A stretch of 6,330 nucleotides of DNA from Pseudomonadota bacterium (GCA_018812395.1 JAHJDS010000111.1:1-6330), one strand, 5' to 3'; counted from the first letter of the stretch, positions 1 through 6,222 are shown. Program-made: numbers and translations. The notes: a model not told the origin generated them from the sequence alone.

Positions 1-108
1 GGATCGGGCTCGATCGGCTCTCCGATCAGACCCCGCCATGAGGATATTTGTTTGAGGCGCGACGGTCCCGCCGGGCCTCGAGGGAAAGATATCTTTTTCG
101 AACGGCGT
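1..108. other. Flank downstream of RS-E, no clear terminator
   Basis: It holds a perfect 12-bp palindrome AAAGATATCTTT (85-96), the palindrome CCTCGAGG (76-83) and a short hairpin GATCGG-CTCT-CCGATC (12-27). None is followed by a U tract on the minus strand, so I see no intrinsic terminator and the operon may continue. An ATG at 39 on the minus strand opens a frame to the window edge, but it has no ribosome site and the 13 visible codons are arginine-rich, so I do not call it a gene. Confidence 0.4.
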
Positions 109-1173
109 TCAGTCCGCGCCCGCGGGCAGACGGGCCACCGAGGCCAGGCCGCAGGCCCGGCAGGCCGGATGCCGCCACCAATGTCCCTGGACGTGCAGGT
201 CGCGCAACCGCTCGGCCGTGTCCGACCGCCACACCGCGCCCACATCATCTTGAAAAGCATTACCCCACGGATACTCCCGGCCGTGGTCCGAGCAGCAGCC
301 GAACAGATCGCCGTTGACGAACAGGGCCATCCGCTGGAAGGGGTCGGGGCAGCGGAATTCATCTATCACCTTGCGGTCAGCGGGTATCAGGGCCATGGAC
401 TCGGGGGTGCCCACCAGGTCGGCGTACTCCTGAATGGAGACGTAGTTGGCGTGCGGTTCCCAGTAGTCTTCGAAGGCGTCCTGCTCGTGGGCGTTGACCG
501 AGGTCCTGACAAAGCTGACTCTCAACACCGGGATGTCTTTCCCTTTTATTCCGTCACGTATCTTCAAAAACTCCTCGATGTTGTTTTTAACCGTTTCCAG
601 GCAGCCGCCTTGCCTCAGTTTTTGATAGGTTTCCTGAGTCACGGCATCGAGCGACACCTGCAAGCGGGTCAGACCGGCGTCGATCAGTCTTGATGATAAT
701 TCCGGAGTAAGAAGCATGCCGTTGCTAATCAGCATGATATCGACCAGACCCGCCTGGCGGGCCGCGTCCACAAAATCGACGATGTCCCGGCGCAAGAGCG
801 GCTCTCCGGTCATTCCCAACCGGACGGCCGCCAGACCTTTTTCGGCGCCGTCCCGGATCACGTCCCAGTACAAATTGAAATCCAGCAATCGGTGTTCGTA
901 TTTGATCGCCTTTCCCGGCGCGCCGTGCGGGCACATCGAACAACGAAGATTGCAGGTGTAATTGGTGTCGACGTCCAGATGAAGGGGGTAGTCGGGGACA
1001 TAACTGAAGGTCTCGGTCCGTTGCCATTCCCGGCGGTATTCATTGAATCTTTCGCCGACCGCTCCCGCAATGGTTTTTTCAGGATTCAGTTTCGGAGCGC
1101 GCTGAATAGAAAGTCCGGCGGCGTTCTCCTTCACAAACCAATGTGTTTTCCGGGGTGCGGCCAAGTCGCTCAT
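109..1173 (-). CDS. RS-E: radical SAM/SPASM protein, type II (fifth gene of operon)
   Basis: A 354-residue predicted cytosolic enzyme that should cleave S-adenosylmethionine reductively to start radical chemistry on an unknown substrate. Seen: motif RFNEYRREW (42-50); the radical SAM CX3CX2C as C74, C78, C81; GEP at 123-125; SNG at 150-152; VSLDA near 173; and a SPASM-type C-terminus with C275, C293-C294, C338 and C341. No signal peptide or membrane segment is visible. The ATG at 1173 is preceded by AGAGAGG with a 6-nt spacer and overlaps the RS-D stop as ATGA, implying translational coupling. The frame stays open far upstream, antiphase through RS-D, but that extension is arginine/glycine/proline-rich shadow sequence. 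RS-E most resembles RS-C: both have an LRxSFxRT stretch followed by SIQE. Its GC is about 59% by hand count (about 55% over 541-1140), clearly below the other four. The family call is firm; the substrate is unknown. Confidence 0.93.
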   Translation of the reverse strand: MSDLAAPRKTHWFVKENAAGLSIQRAPKLNPEKTIAGAVGERFNEYRREWQRTETFSYVPDYPLHLDVDTNYTCNLRCSMCPHGAPGKAIKYEHRLLDFNLYWDVIRDGAEKGLAAVRLGMTGEPLLRRDIVDFVDAARQAGLVDIMLISNGMLLTPELSSRLIDAGLTRLQVSLDAVTQETYQKLRQGGCLETVKNNIEEFLKIRDGIKGKDIPVLRVSFVRTSVNAHEQDAFEDYWEPHANYVSIQEYADLVGTPESMALIPADRKVIDEFRCPDPFQRMALFVNGDLFGCCSDHGREYPWGNAFQDDVGAVWRSDTAERLRDLHVQGHWWRHPACRACGLASVARLPAGAD

Positions 1174-2231
1174 GCCCGACCTCTCTGGGCCTCGGCCCGG
1201 TCCCGGGCGATCAAATAGGGCACCGAGCAGCGGCGGCAGACCTCGATCCGGTGATAGTTCCCCTCGGCGTGGGCCCGCCGCAGGATGTCGTAGACCGGTC
1301 CGCGCCAGATCTCGGCCAGGGAGTTCCGGCGGGCGTCGCCCACCTGCAACTGCCGCTCCCACTCGCCGCAGCAGACCTGGACCGCGCCGTCCCACAGCAC
1401 GAATACCCGGCGGAACAGATCGTCGCAGCAGAAATCGGCCATTGGCTCGGGCAGGAGCGTCGAGTAGTCCAGATTGGGGTCGGTGTACACGGCGAACCCG
1501 ATCTCGTCCACGCCCAGCTCGTCGAACAACGCCAGATAGGCCTCCCGCTCGTTCTCGCCCGCGCCCTTGTCGTCCCAGTAGCTGATCATGGACACCCGGG
1601 TCTGGACGTCGAGGCGGCCCGTCTCGTATTTTAGTTCCATGAACCGCTGAATGTTTCGTACTACCCGGTCGAATTTGGCCCCGACGCGAATCCGCTCGTA
1701 GACCTCCGCGTCGGGCGAGTCGAACGAGAAGAACACGTCCGACACCCCGGCCTCGAGGAGTCGGCGGGACATGGTTTGGGTCAGCGCCACGGCGTTGGTG
1801 TTCATCATCACCCACAGGCCGCGCCCGGCGGCGTAGGCCACCTGATCGACCACCTGCGGGTGGATCAACGGCTCGCCCAGGAAGTTGAGCTTGACCGAAA
1901 AGGCCCCCTGCTCGGCCGCCTGGTCGATTAGGGAGCGGTACAGATCGAAGTCCATCAGGCCGATCTTGCCCCCGGGCGACCAGCGCTTGTTGCCGGCCTT
2001 GACCAGGTGGGTTCGGGGGCACATCGGGCACTGGAGATTGCAGGCGTTGGTCGTCTCGATGTCCACGTGCAGGGGGTAGGCCGGCGCCAGGCGATCGGCG
2101 GCCGTCCGGTCCCACTGGCGGCGGTAGTCGGCGTAGCGCGGGCCGCGCCTATCGCGCCAGTCCACGGCCCGGCCGCGGTGGATTTCCCGGTAGGTCGGGC
2201 TCTGGTAGGTGTAGGTCTCGGTGTCAGCCAC
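1170..2231 (-). CDS. RS-D: radical SAM/SPASM protein, type I (fourth gene)
   Basis: A 353-residue predicted cytosolic radical SAM enzyme. Seen: motif RYADYRRQW (32-40); C64, C68, C71 in CNLQCPMCP; FLGEP (117-121); MMNTNA (142-147); VFFSFDS (166-172); then C269, C287-C288, C332 and C335 of the SPASM-type domain. C268 makes an additional CC pair. I chose the GTG at 2231 because AGGAG (2242-2238) lies 6 nt before it, only 17 nt after the RS-C stop. It also gives an N-terminus of the same length as the paralogs. A longer frame from 2357 overlaps the end of RS-C and its extra residues look like shadow coding. RS-D is the close relative of RS-A: both carry a KW/RWSP insert after the first cysteine motif and the shared KLNFLGEPLIHP stretch. 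Two usual family residues differ, TNG to TNA and SIDG to SFDS, so a shifted or weakened activity is possible. Function beyond the family is unknown. Confidence 0.93.
   Translation of the reverse strand: MADTETYTYQSPTYREIHRGRAVDWRDRRGPRYADYRRQWDRTAADRLAPAYPLHVDIETTNACNLQCPMCPRTHLVKAGNKRWSPGGKIGLMDFDLYRSLIDQAAEQGAFSVKLNFLGEPLIHPQVVDQVAYAAGRGLWVMMNTNAVALTQTMSRRLLEAGVSDVFFSFDSPDAEVYERIRVGAKFDRVVRNIQRFMELKYETGRLDVQTRVSMISYWDDKGAGENEREAYLALFDELGVDEIGFAVYTDPNLDYSTLLPEPMADFCCDDLFRRVFVLWDGAVQVCCGEWERQLQVGDARRNSLAEIWRGPVYDILRRAHAEGNYHRIEVCRRCSVPYLIARDRAEAQRGRA
1180..1186 (-). promoter_or_regulatory. RBS of RS-E
   Basis: AGAGAGG on the minus strand, 6 nt ahead of the ATG at 1173 and lying within the last codons of RS-D. 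It fixes the RS-E start within a frame that otherwise stays open upstream through RS-D. Confidence 0.7.
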
Positions 2232-2237
2232 CTCTGT

Positions 2238-2242
2238 CTCCT
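2238..2242 (-). promoter_or_regulatory. RBS of RS-D
   Basis: AGGAG on the minus strand, 6 nt ahead of the GTG at 2231, inside the 17-nt gap after the RS-C stop. It settles the RS-D start against the longer overlapping frame that begins at 2357. Confidence 0.75.
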
Positions 2243-2248
2243 CTAAGA

Positions 2249-3286
2249 TCAGCCCCGGAGGACCGACTGCTCGGCGCATTCGCGGCAGGCCGGGATCTCG
2301 GCGTAGCGTCCCTCGGCCAGCCGGCCACGGAGGTCGCTCATGGCCGGGCCGTGCCACAGGTCGTGGAGCGACTCCTTTTGGGCGTTACCCAGGACCAGCC
2401 GGGTGCCATAGGCCGAGCAGCAGGGGTAGACGTCGCCGTTGGATCGGACGATGAGCCGCTGCCAGGGCTGGGCGCAGGTGAACTGCTCGGGCCTTCGGCC
2501 CGCGTTCACGGTTTGATCGGACGCAATGTCCGCGTCCTCATACAGGATCATCTCCTGGATGGAGAAGAAGTCGGCCTTGCCGCGCCACAGGGTGATGAAC
2601 TCGTCCAGCTCGAGGTGGTTCAGCCCGGTGCGCAGGAAACTCAGCCGCAGCAGCGGCCAGGTCGACCCGGCCCGGGCCCGCTCCTCCAAAAACGCGTCGA
2701 TGTTCCTGACCACCCGGCCGTAACTGCCGCCCCGCCGGAGTTTATTAAAAGTCGCCTCCGTGGCCGCGTCCAGCGAGATCTCGAGGCGGGTCAGCCCGGC
2801 CTGGATCAGGTCCCGGGCCACCTGCCGGCTGAGGAGCGTCCCGTTGGTCCCCAGGCGGATGTCCATCACCCCCTGCTCCCGGGCGTAGGCCGTCAAATCG
2901 GCGATGTCCGGCCGCAGCAGCGGCTCGGAGAGGTAGCCGAAGGTCATGGCCGGCAGACCGTGGGCCGCGCCCTCGTCGATGAGTTGGTCGTACAACCCCC
3001 GATCCATGACCGGCGTGTCGGCCATGGGGTTGACGTAATCCTTCGAGCCCATGGGGCACATCAGACAGCGGAGGTTGCAGGTGGCGTTCTGCTCCAGGTC
3101 CAGGCTGAGCGGGAACTCGGGGATTTCCGTCTGGGCCGTGGCCCGGGCCCAGGCCTCCCGATACTCGGTGAATCTTTCCCCGAACTCGGCGGCCATTACC
3201 AGGAAGGGATCGATCTCGAATCCGACCAGTCTGACCTGGCCGCTGGGTTCGGCCTGCAGCAGTTTCTCGGGACTCATGTCATCCAT
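2249..3286 (-). CDS. RS-C: radical SAM/SPASM protein, type II (third gene)
   Basis: A 345-residue predicted cytosolic radical SAM enzyme. Seen: motif RFTEYREAW (38-46); C70, C74, C77 in CNLRCLMCP; LSEP (119-122), where relatives have a GEP; LGTNG (145-149); EISLDA (169-174); FSIQE (241-245); and the SPASM-type set C271, C289-C290, C334, C337. The ATG at 3286 overlaps the RS-B stop by 8 bp. A second in-frame ATG at 3277 begins 1 nt after that stop. Neither has a strong Shine-Dalgarno, so translation is probably coupled to RS-B and the exact start is open. The closest relative in the window is RS-E, which shares the LRRGG/LRQGG turn after the SLDA strand and the LRLSFLRT region. The serine replacing the first glycine of the GE motif is unusual: in the family this loop contacts the SAM amino group. 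The substrate is unknown. Confidence 0.93.
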   Translation of the reverse strand: MDDMSPEKLLQAEPSGQVRLVGFEIDPFLVMAAEFGERFTEYREAWARATAQTEIPEFPLSLDLEQNATCNLRCLMCPMGSKDYVNPMADTPVMDRGLYDQLIDEGAAHGLPAMTFGYLSEPLLRPDIADLTAYAREQGVMDIRLGTNGTLLSRQVARDLIQAGLTRLEISLDAATEATFNKLRRGGSYGRVVRNIDAFLEERARAGSTWPLLRLSFLRTGLNHLELDEFITLWRGKADFFSIQEMILYEDADIASDQTVNAGRRPEQFTCAQPWQRLIVRSNGDVYPCCSAYGTRLVLGNAQKESLHDLWHGPAMSDLRGRLAEGRYAEIPACRECAEQSVLRG

Positions 3287-4325
3287 CCGTACCAGTGGCG
3301 GTCAGACACGTCTCGCCCTGGAGCATGCGCTCCATCTGGGCGATGAACTCGGGGTCCTGGTCGTGGTCCCAGCCGTCGAGGCCGCAGTCCCAGCGCCGGC
3401 AGAGCCTCAGCGACAACCGGTTGCGGTCGATCATCGTTTGGCGCAAATGTTCGGCCGCACGGCCATGCCAGATCTCCCGGAGACTGCTAGCGTTGGCGTC
3501 GCCCAGGGGGTAGTCGCCTTCCACGTCGGCGCAGCAGGGAAAGACCCGGCCGTCCCAGGCGACCATCATCCGCTGCCAGGGGTAGCCGCAGGTCAGCTCC
3601 GGGTGGTGGGGGCCGTTTTGGACAAAGAAGTTGAGGGTCTTGGACAGCAGGATCTTGTCGGCTAGGGGGCCGATGGCCTCGAAAAACTCCCGCTCCCCCC
3701 CGTTCAGGAAATAGGTCACCGCGTTGACCCTGACCAGGGGCCGCGGCGAGTCGAGCCTGGCCCGGGCCTGCTGAATGCCCCGCAGATGGCCCAGTATCTT
3801 CTCGAAGGTCATCGGCCGCCGGACGGTCTCATAAATACCGGCCGGGCCGTCGATGCTGACCACGATGTAATCCAGGCCGGCCCGGATCAGGTTTTCGGAC
3901 ACCGCCGGGGTCAGGCCCGCGCCGTTGGTCAAAAAGGACACACTGGGCAGCCCTTGTCGCTTGGCGTAGGCGACCATGTCCACGATCCGGGGGTGCAGCA
4001 AGGATTCGCCCCGCCACGAGAGCCGGATCGAGAACGAGCCGGCCGCCGCGATCTCGTCCACCAGTTTTTGATACAGGTCCCAGTCCATCAGGCCGGTGGG
4101 CGGGCCGGTGACCCGGGTGAAGCACATCGGGCACTTGAGTTGGCAGGCGTTGGTCGCCTCCAGGTCCACGTGGTCCGGGAAGTCGAGCACCCGTCTCAGG
4201 CGCGGGGCCAGGTTCCAGCGCAGCCGGTGCAGGGCGTAGCGGGGCAAATGGCCCTGACGCCGCAGAAAGGACCACTTCTGACCCAGGCCCTGTTTTTGAT
4301 AGTCGATGTTGTGGTTGATCTTCAC
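3279..4325 (-). CDS. RS-B: divergent radical SAM/SPASM protein, type III (second gene)
   Basis: A 348-residue predicted cytosolic radical SAM enzyme. Seen: C61, C65, C68 in CQLKCPMCF; GES (106-108) in place of GEP; LTNG (132-135); VVSIDGP (155-161); a CGYPWQRM segment starting at C246; C264-C265; and C309 and C314. The last pair is C-X4-C rather than the C-X2-C of its four neighbours, and the protein then runs on with an acidic, aromatic tail. The N-terminus is basic and lacks the RYxxYRxxW motif of the others. The start is GTG at 4325, overlapping the RS-A stop as GTGA. No strong Shine-Dalgarno is visible, so coupling to RS-A is likely. It is the only single-copy type in the operon, so it may do a distinct step or bind a different partner. 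The radical SAM assignment is firm; the role is not known. Confidence 0.92.
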   Translation of the reverse strand: MKINHNIDYQKQGLGQKWSFLRRQGHLPRYALHRLRWNLAPRLRRVLDFPDHVDLEATNACQLKCPMCFTRVTGPPTGLMDWDLYQKLVDEIAAAGSFSIRLSWRGESLLHPRIVDMVAYAKRQGLPSVSFLTNGAGLTPAVSENLIRAGLDYIVVSIDGPAGIYETVRRPMTFEKILGHLRGIQQARARLDSPRPLVRVNAVTYFLNGGEREFFEAIGPLADKILLSKTLNFFVQNGPHHPELTCGYPWQRMMVAWDGRVFPCCADVEGDYPLGDANASSLREIWHGRAAEHLRQTMIDRNRLSLRLCRRWDCGLDGWDHDQDPEFIAQMERMLQGETCLTATGTDG

Positions 4326-5422
4326 TCTTTTTCAACCCCGTCGTTCGGGTCGGCCGCTATTTCCAGGGCCCGCAGGGAGGCCTCGAACTGCCGCGGCAGG
4401 ACGCAGCGCCGGCACATGGACTCGACATGGTAGCGGTCCGTGATGTGCAGCTCCCGGAGGCGGCGGTAGCGCGGCCCGTGCCAGACCTCGGCCAGGCCGA
4501 GGCGGCCGGTGTCGCCCAGGACGTAGTCCCGCTCGGCGTTGACGCAGCAGGGGGTGTAGACCCCGTCCCAGAGCACGAACATCCGCTGAAAGAGCTGCTC
4601 GCAGGCGAACCCGGACACGAAGCGGTCCTGGCCCCGGCTGTGATCGGCCAGGGGGTCGTAGCACTCGCCGAAGCCCACGCCGTCCAGGCCGAGGTCCAGG
4701 AACATGCCCTCGTAGCGTTGCCGTATCTGACGGGTGTCGGGCAGGCCGTCCAGGCCCAGGACCATGGACGCCCGGGTCTGGACGTGGGTCATATTCAGCT
4801 CGTTCTTGAGCCGGACGAAGTCGGTCACGTTGCGCAGAACTTTTTCCAGCCGGGCGCCGACCCGGACCTGGCCGTACTGGTCGGCGGTCGCCCCGTCGAT
4901 CGAGAAGAACACGTCGTCCACCCCGGCCACGAGCAGTCGGCGGGCCAGTTTGGCGCTGAGCGCCACGCCGTTGGTGTTCATCATCACGTACAGCCCCGCC
5001 GCGTGGGCGTAGGCCACATGCTCGACCACGTCGGGGTGGATCAACGGCTCGCCCAGAAAGTTGAGCTTGATTGAATAGGCCCCACCTTCGGCCGCCTGGT
5101 CGATCAGGCGCCGGTACGCGGCCAGGTCCATGTAGCCGATGCCCTTCGGCGACCACTTGGTCATCTTCCGGTCAATCATGATCGTCCGGGGGCACATGAC
5201 GCATTTCAGGTTGCAGTTGTTGGTGGTCTCGATGTCCAGGTGCAACGGGAAGGGTCCCGGTTCGCGGCGGGCCGGTTTTTCGGCCCACAGCCGGCGATAC
5301 TCGGCATAGCGCTCCCCCCGGGCCGCCTGCCAGGCCGGGGCCTGGTCCGCGGCCTGGACCTGGTAGTTATACGAGGAAAAGGTGTGTTTTTGTCGTCTGG
5401 CGACGGACGGGCCGGCGGTCAT
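4322..5422 (-). CDS. RS-A: radical SAM/SPASM protein, type I (first gene of operon)
   Basis: A 366-residue predicted cytosolic radical SAM enzyme. Seen: motif RYAEYRRLW (38-46); C70, C74, C77 in CNLKCVMCP; FLGEP (122-126); MMNTNG (147-152); VFFSIDG (171-177); then C274, C292-C293, C337 and C340 of the SPASM-type domain. All core motifs are intact, making it the most canonical of the five. I chose the ATG at 5422 because AAGGGAG lies 9 nt upstream and the length then matches RS-D. In-frame ATGs at 5458 and 5470 are real alternatives: codons between 5458 and 5422 mostly end in G or C, as in the gene, but neither upstream ATG has a clear ribosome site. It is paralogous to RS-D, with about 87% DNA identity by hand over 5037-5106 against 1861-1930. 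It is probably transcribed from the AT-rich leader region. Substrate unknown. Confidence 0.93.
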   Translation of the reverse strand: MTAGPSVARRQKHTFSSYNYQVQAADQAPAWQAARGERYAEYRRLWAEKPARREPGPFPLHLDIETTNNCNLKCVMCPRTIMIDRKMTKWSPKGIGYMDLAAYRRLIDQAAEGGAYSIKLNFLGEPLIHPDVVEHVAYAHAAGLYVMMNTNGVALSAKLARRLLVAGVDDVFFSIDGATADQYGQVRVGARLEKVLRNVTDFVRLKNELNMTHVQTRASMVLGLDGLPDTRQIRQRYEGMFLDLGLDGVGFGECYDPLADHSRGQDRFVSGFACEQLFQRMFVLWDGVYTPCCVNAERDYVLGDTGRLGLAEVWHGPRYRRLRELHITDRYHVESMCRRCVLPRQFEASLRALEIAADPNDGVEKE

Positions 5423-5431
5423 GCCGTGGTT

Positions 5432-5438
5432 CTCCCTT
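5432..5438 (-). promoter_or_regulatory. Candidate RBS deciding the RS-A start
   Basis: AAGGGAG on the minus strand, 9 nt before the ATG at 5422. It is the best Shine-Dalgarno match near any of the three in-frame ATGs (5470, 5458, 5422). The bases could also simply be lysine, arginine and glutamate codons if translation begins further upstream, so it favours the short start without proving it. Confidence 0.5.
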
Positions 5439-5513
5439 TTAGGCGACTCCGAGGACATTGCTTTGCACATACCACGCCATTGTACACGGTTATGTATCTG
5501 TAGGTATTTGCCA

Positions 5514-5542
5514 ATTATATAGGTTAGTTATACTCAAAGATG
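5514..5542 (-). promoter_or_regulatory. Candidate promoter for the radical SAM operon
   Basis: A perfect TATAAT lies at 5519-5514 on the minus strand, pointing at RS-A. With a 17-nt spacer the -35 position (5542-5537) reads CATCTT, a poor match, so an activator may be needed if this promoter is real. Transcription would begin near 5507, leaving a leader of about 85 nt to the ATG at 5422. AT-rich DNA gives such hexamers by chance, so this rests mainly on position and orientation. Confidence 0.4.
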
Positions 5543-5560
5543 AAATTTGCTCTTTGAATA
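5531..5560. repeat. 10-nt inverted repeat beside the operon promoter (possible operator)
   Basis: Arms TACTCAAAGA (5531-5540) and TCTTTGAATA (5551-5560) are inverted copies with one difference. The spacer TGAAATTTGC is itself nearly symmetric around AAATTT. The promoter-proximal arm covers the expected -35 region of the TATAAT box at 5519-5514, a usual place for a dimeric regulator to bind. In minus-strand RNA the single difference becomes a G-U pair, so a hairpin is the other reading, but the predicted start site lies downstream of it. No regulator gene is in the window. Confidence 0.35.
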
Positions 5561-6042
5561 CCAACTGCTAGCGGTTTTTCTTACATTTATTTGATATGAT
5601 ATTTACTGCCCTAAATATAGTATGATTTAGTATTGCCAATACAATATGTAGTGGTATATGAATTTTTTTCCTTTGTCGAGGACTATTTTTCCGTCACATT
5701 CATTGACCACACTGTTGACAGCAAGATATTGGGGCCGATTTGACAGTACACTACCCATTTGGCGGAACGGCAACTCTCCCACAGAAAAACTTCGCTGCCG
5801 TGGGAACTGAGTGAATTATAATGTTTGTGCCCTAAAAGCCCTCGGTCACGTATGTTACAATATTTAAAGGCAGTGCAGTATACTAAACTATTAAGCGTGT
5901 TTTTCTTGTAGTCTACGACAACCTCCTGTAGTCGGAGGAACTGATCGATGCTCGCAACAGAACTATTCACCACTGTATTTGGTATATTTTTGTAACCGAG
6001 GTTCTATAATTCCTCCAAAAGCCGACTTATTATTTTCTCGGC

Positions 6043-6106
6043 AAAAAAGTTGTTATGACTTCCCCTCCCTTGATCTGAGCTCTCTTCGAGCTTGGAAAAT
6101 CATAAC
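6043..6106 (-). terminator. Terminator-like hairpin with U6 tract
   Basis: On the minus strand, GTTATGATTTTCC (6106-6094) pairs with GGGAAGTCATAAC (6064-6052) as a continuous 13-bp stem with two G-U pairs. The 29-nt loop carries its own small hairpin, AGCTC-GAAGA-GAGCT. After AAC comes TTTTTT (6048-6043). In plus-strand RNA the two G-U pairs become A-C mismatches and no U tract follows, so the element is directional. It would end a minus-strand transcript arriving from beyond 6330. The large loop and AU-rich stem base make it weaker than a textbook intrinsic terminator. Confidence 0.45.
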
Positions 6107-6202
6107 CACTGACCCAACTAACCCATATATAAATTGATAAAGACCAACAAAGCTAGAGGGTGGCAGGTTTTTGGCTGATCCGCCTTTAACGAATATTCTC
6201 AT
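6053..6202 (-). CDS. Possible small ORF, 49 residues, one hydrophobic segment
   Basis: The ATG at 6202 is preceded by GGAGAGG with a 7-nt spacer, the clearest ribosome site in the AT-rich region. The frame ends with TAA at 6055-6053, inside the 3' arm of the terminator-like hairpin. The product starts MRIFVKGGSAK, has a hydrophobic middle (about residues 18-36, FVGLYQF to VVMIF) and ends in an arginine/lysine-rich tail, consistent with a tiny membrane peptide with positive ends. It starts 20 nt after the stop of the partial frame upstream. I recognise no family. It has no cysteines and no leader/core layout that would mark it as a substrate of the radical SAM enzymes. A competing plus-strand frame covers much of the same DNA, so this is tentative. 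Confidence 0.3.
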   Translation of the reverse strand: MRIFVKGGSAKNLPPSSFVGLYQFIYGLVGSVVMIFQARRELRSREGKS

Positions 6203-6222
6203 GACAACACCTCTCCGTCAGG

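Noticed and set aside
52..693. 213-codon plus-strand open frame, and similar ones at 3786-4433 and 4427-5074
   Set aside because: They are antisense shadows of RS-E, RS-B and RS-A, with no motifs or good ribosome sites.
1174..2115. N-terminal extension of the RS-E frame to 2115 (668 codons in all)
   Set aside because: It runs antiphase through RS-D and is rich in arginine, glycine and proline. The ATG at 1173 has its own RBS and gives a normal family length.
2232..2357. 42-codon N-terminal extension of RS-D
   Set aside because: It overlaps the coding end of RS-C, and the GTG at 2231 with AGGAG fits the paralog lengths.
2351..3346. 331-codon plus-strand open frame
   Set aside because: It lies antisense over RS-C, which has clear catalytic motifs. 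GC-rich codon use on the minus strand keeps the opposite frame open. No family motifs are seen in it.
5658..5810. 50-codon plus-strand frame starting with ATG
   Set aside because: No ribosome site and no protein-like features. Likely chance.
5683..5973. 96-codon minus-strand frame starting with GTG
   Set aside because: No ribosome site, a TAG shortly upstream, and no recognisable domain. A fragment of a decayed transposase crossed my mind but I could not support it.
6021..6048. GCCGA...TCGGC hairpin followed by A6 on the plus strand
   Set aside because: The 5-bp stem has a 12-nt loop, and the T tract would be on the wrong side of it for the minus strand. It is not a terminator by itself.
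6052..6106. 55-nt imperfect palindrome as an integron attC site
   Set aside because: The ends read GTTATGA and TCATAAC. They do not fit the RYYYAAC...GTTRRRY core-site order, and no integrase or cassette is seen.
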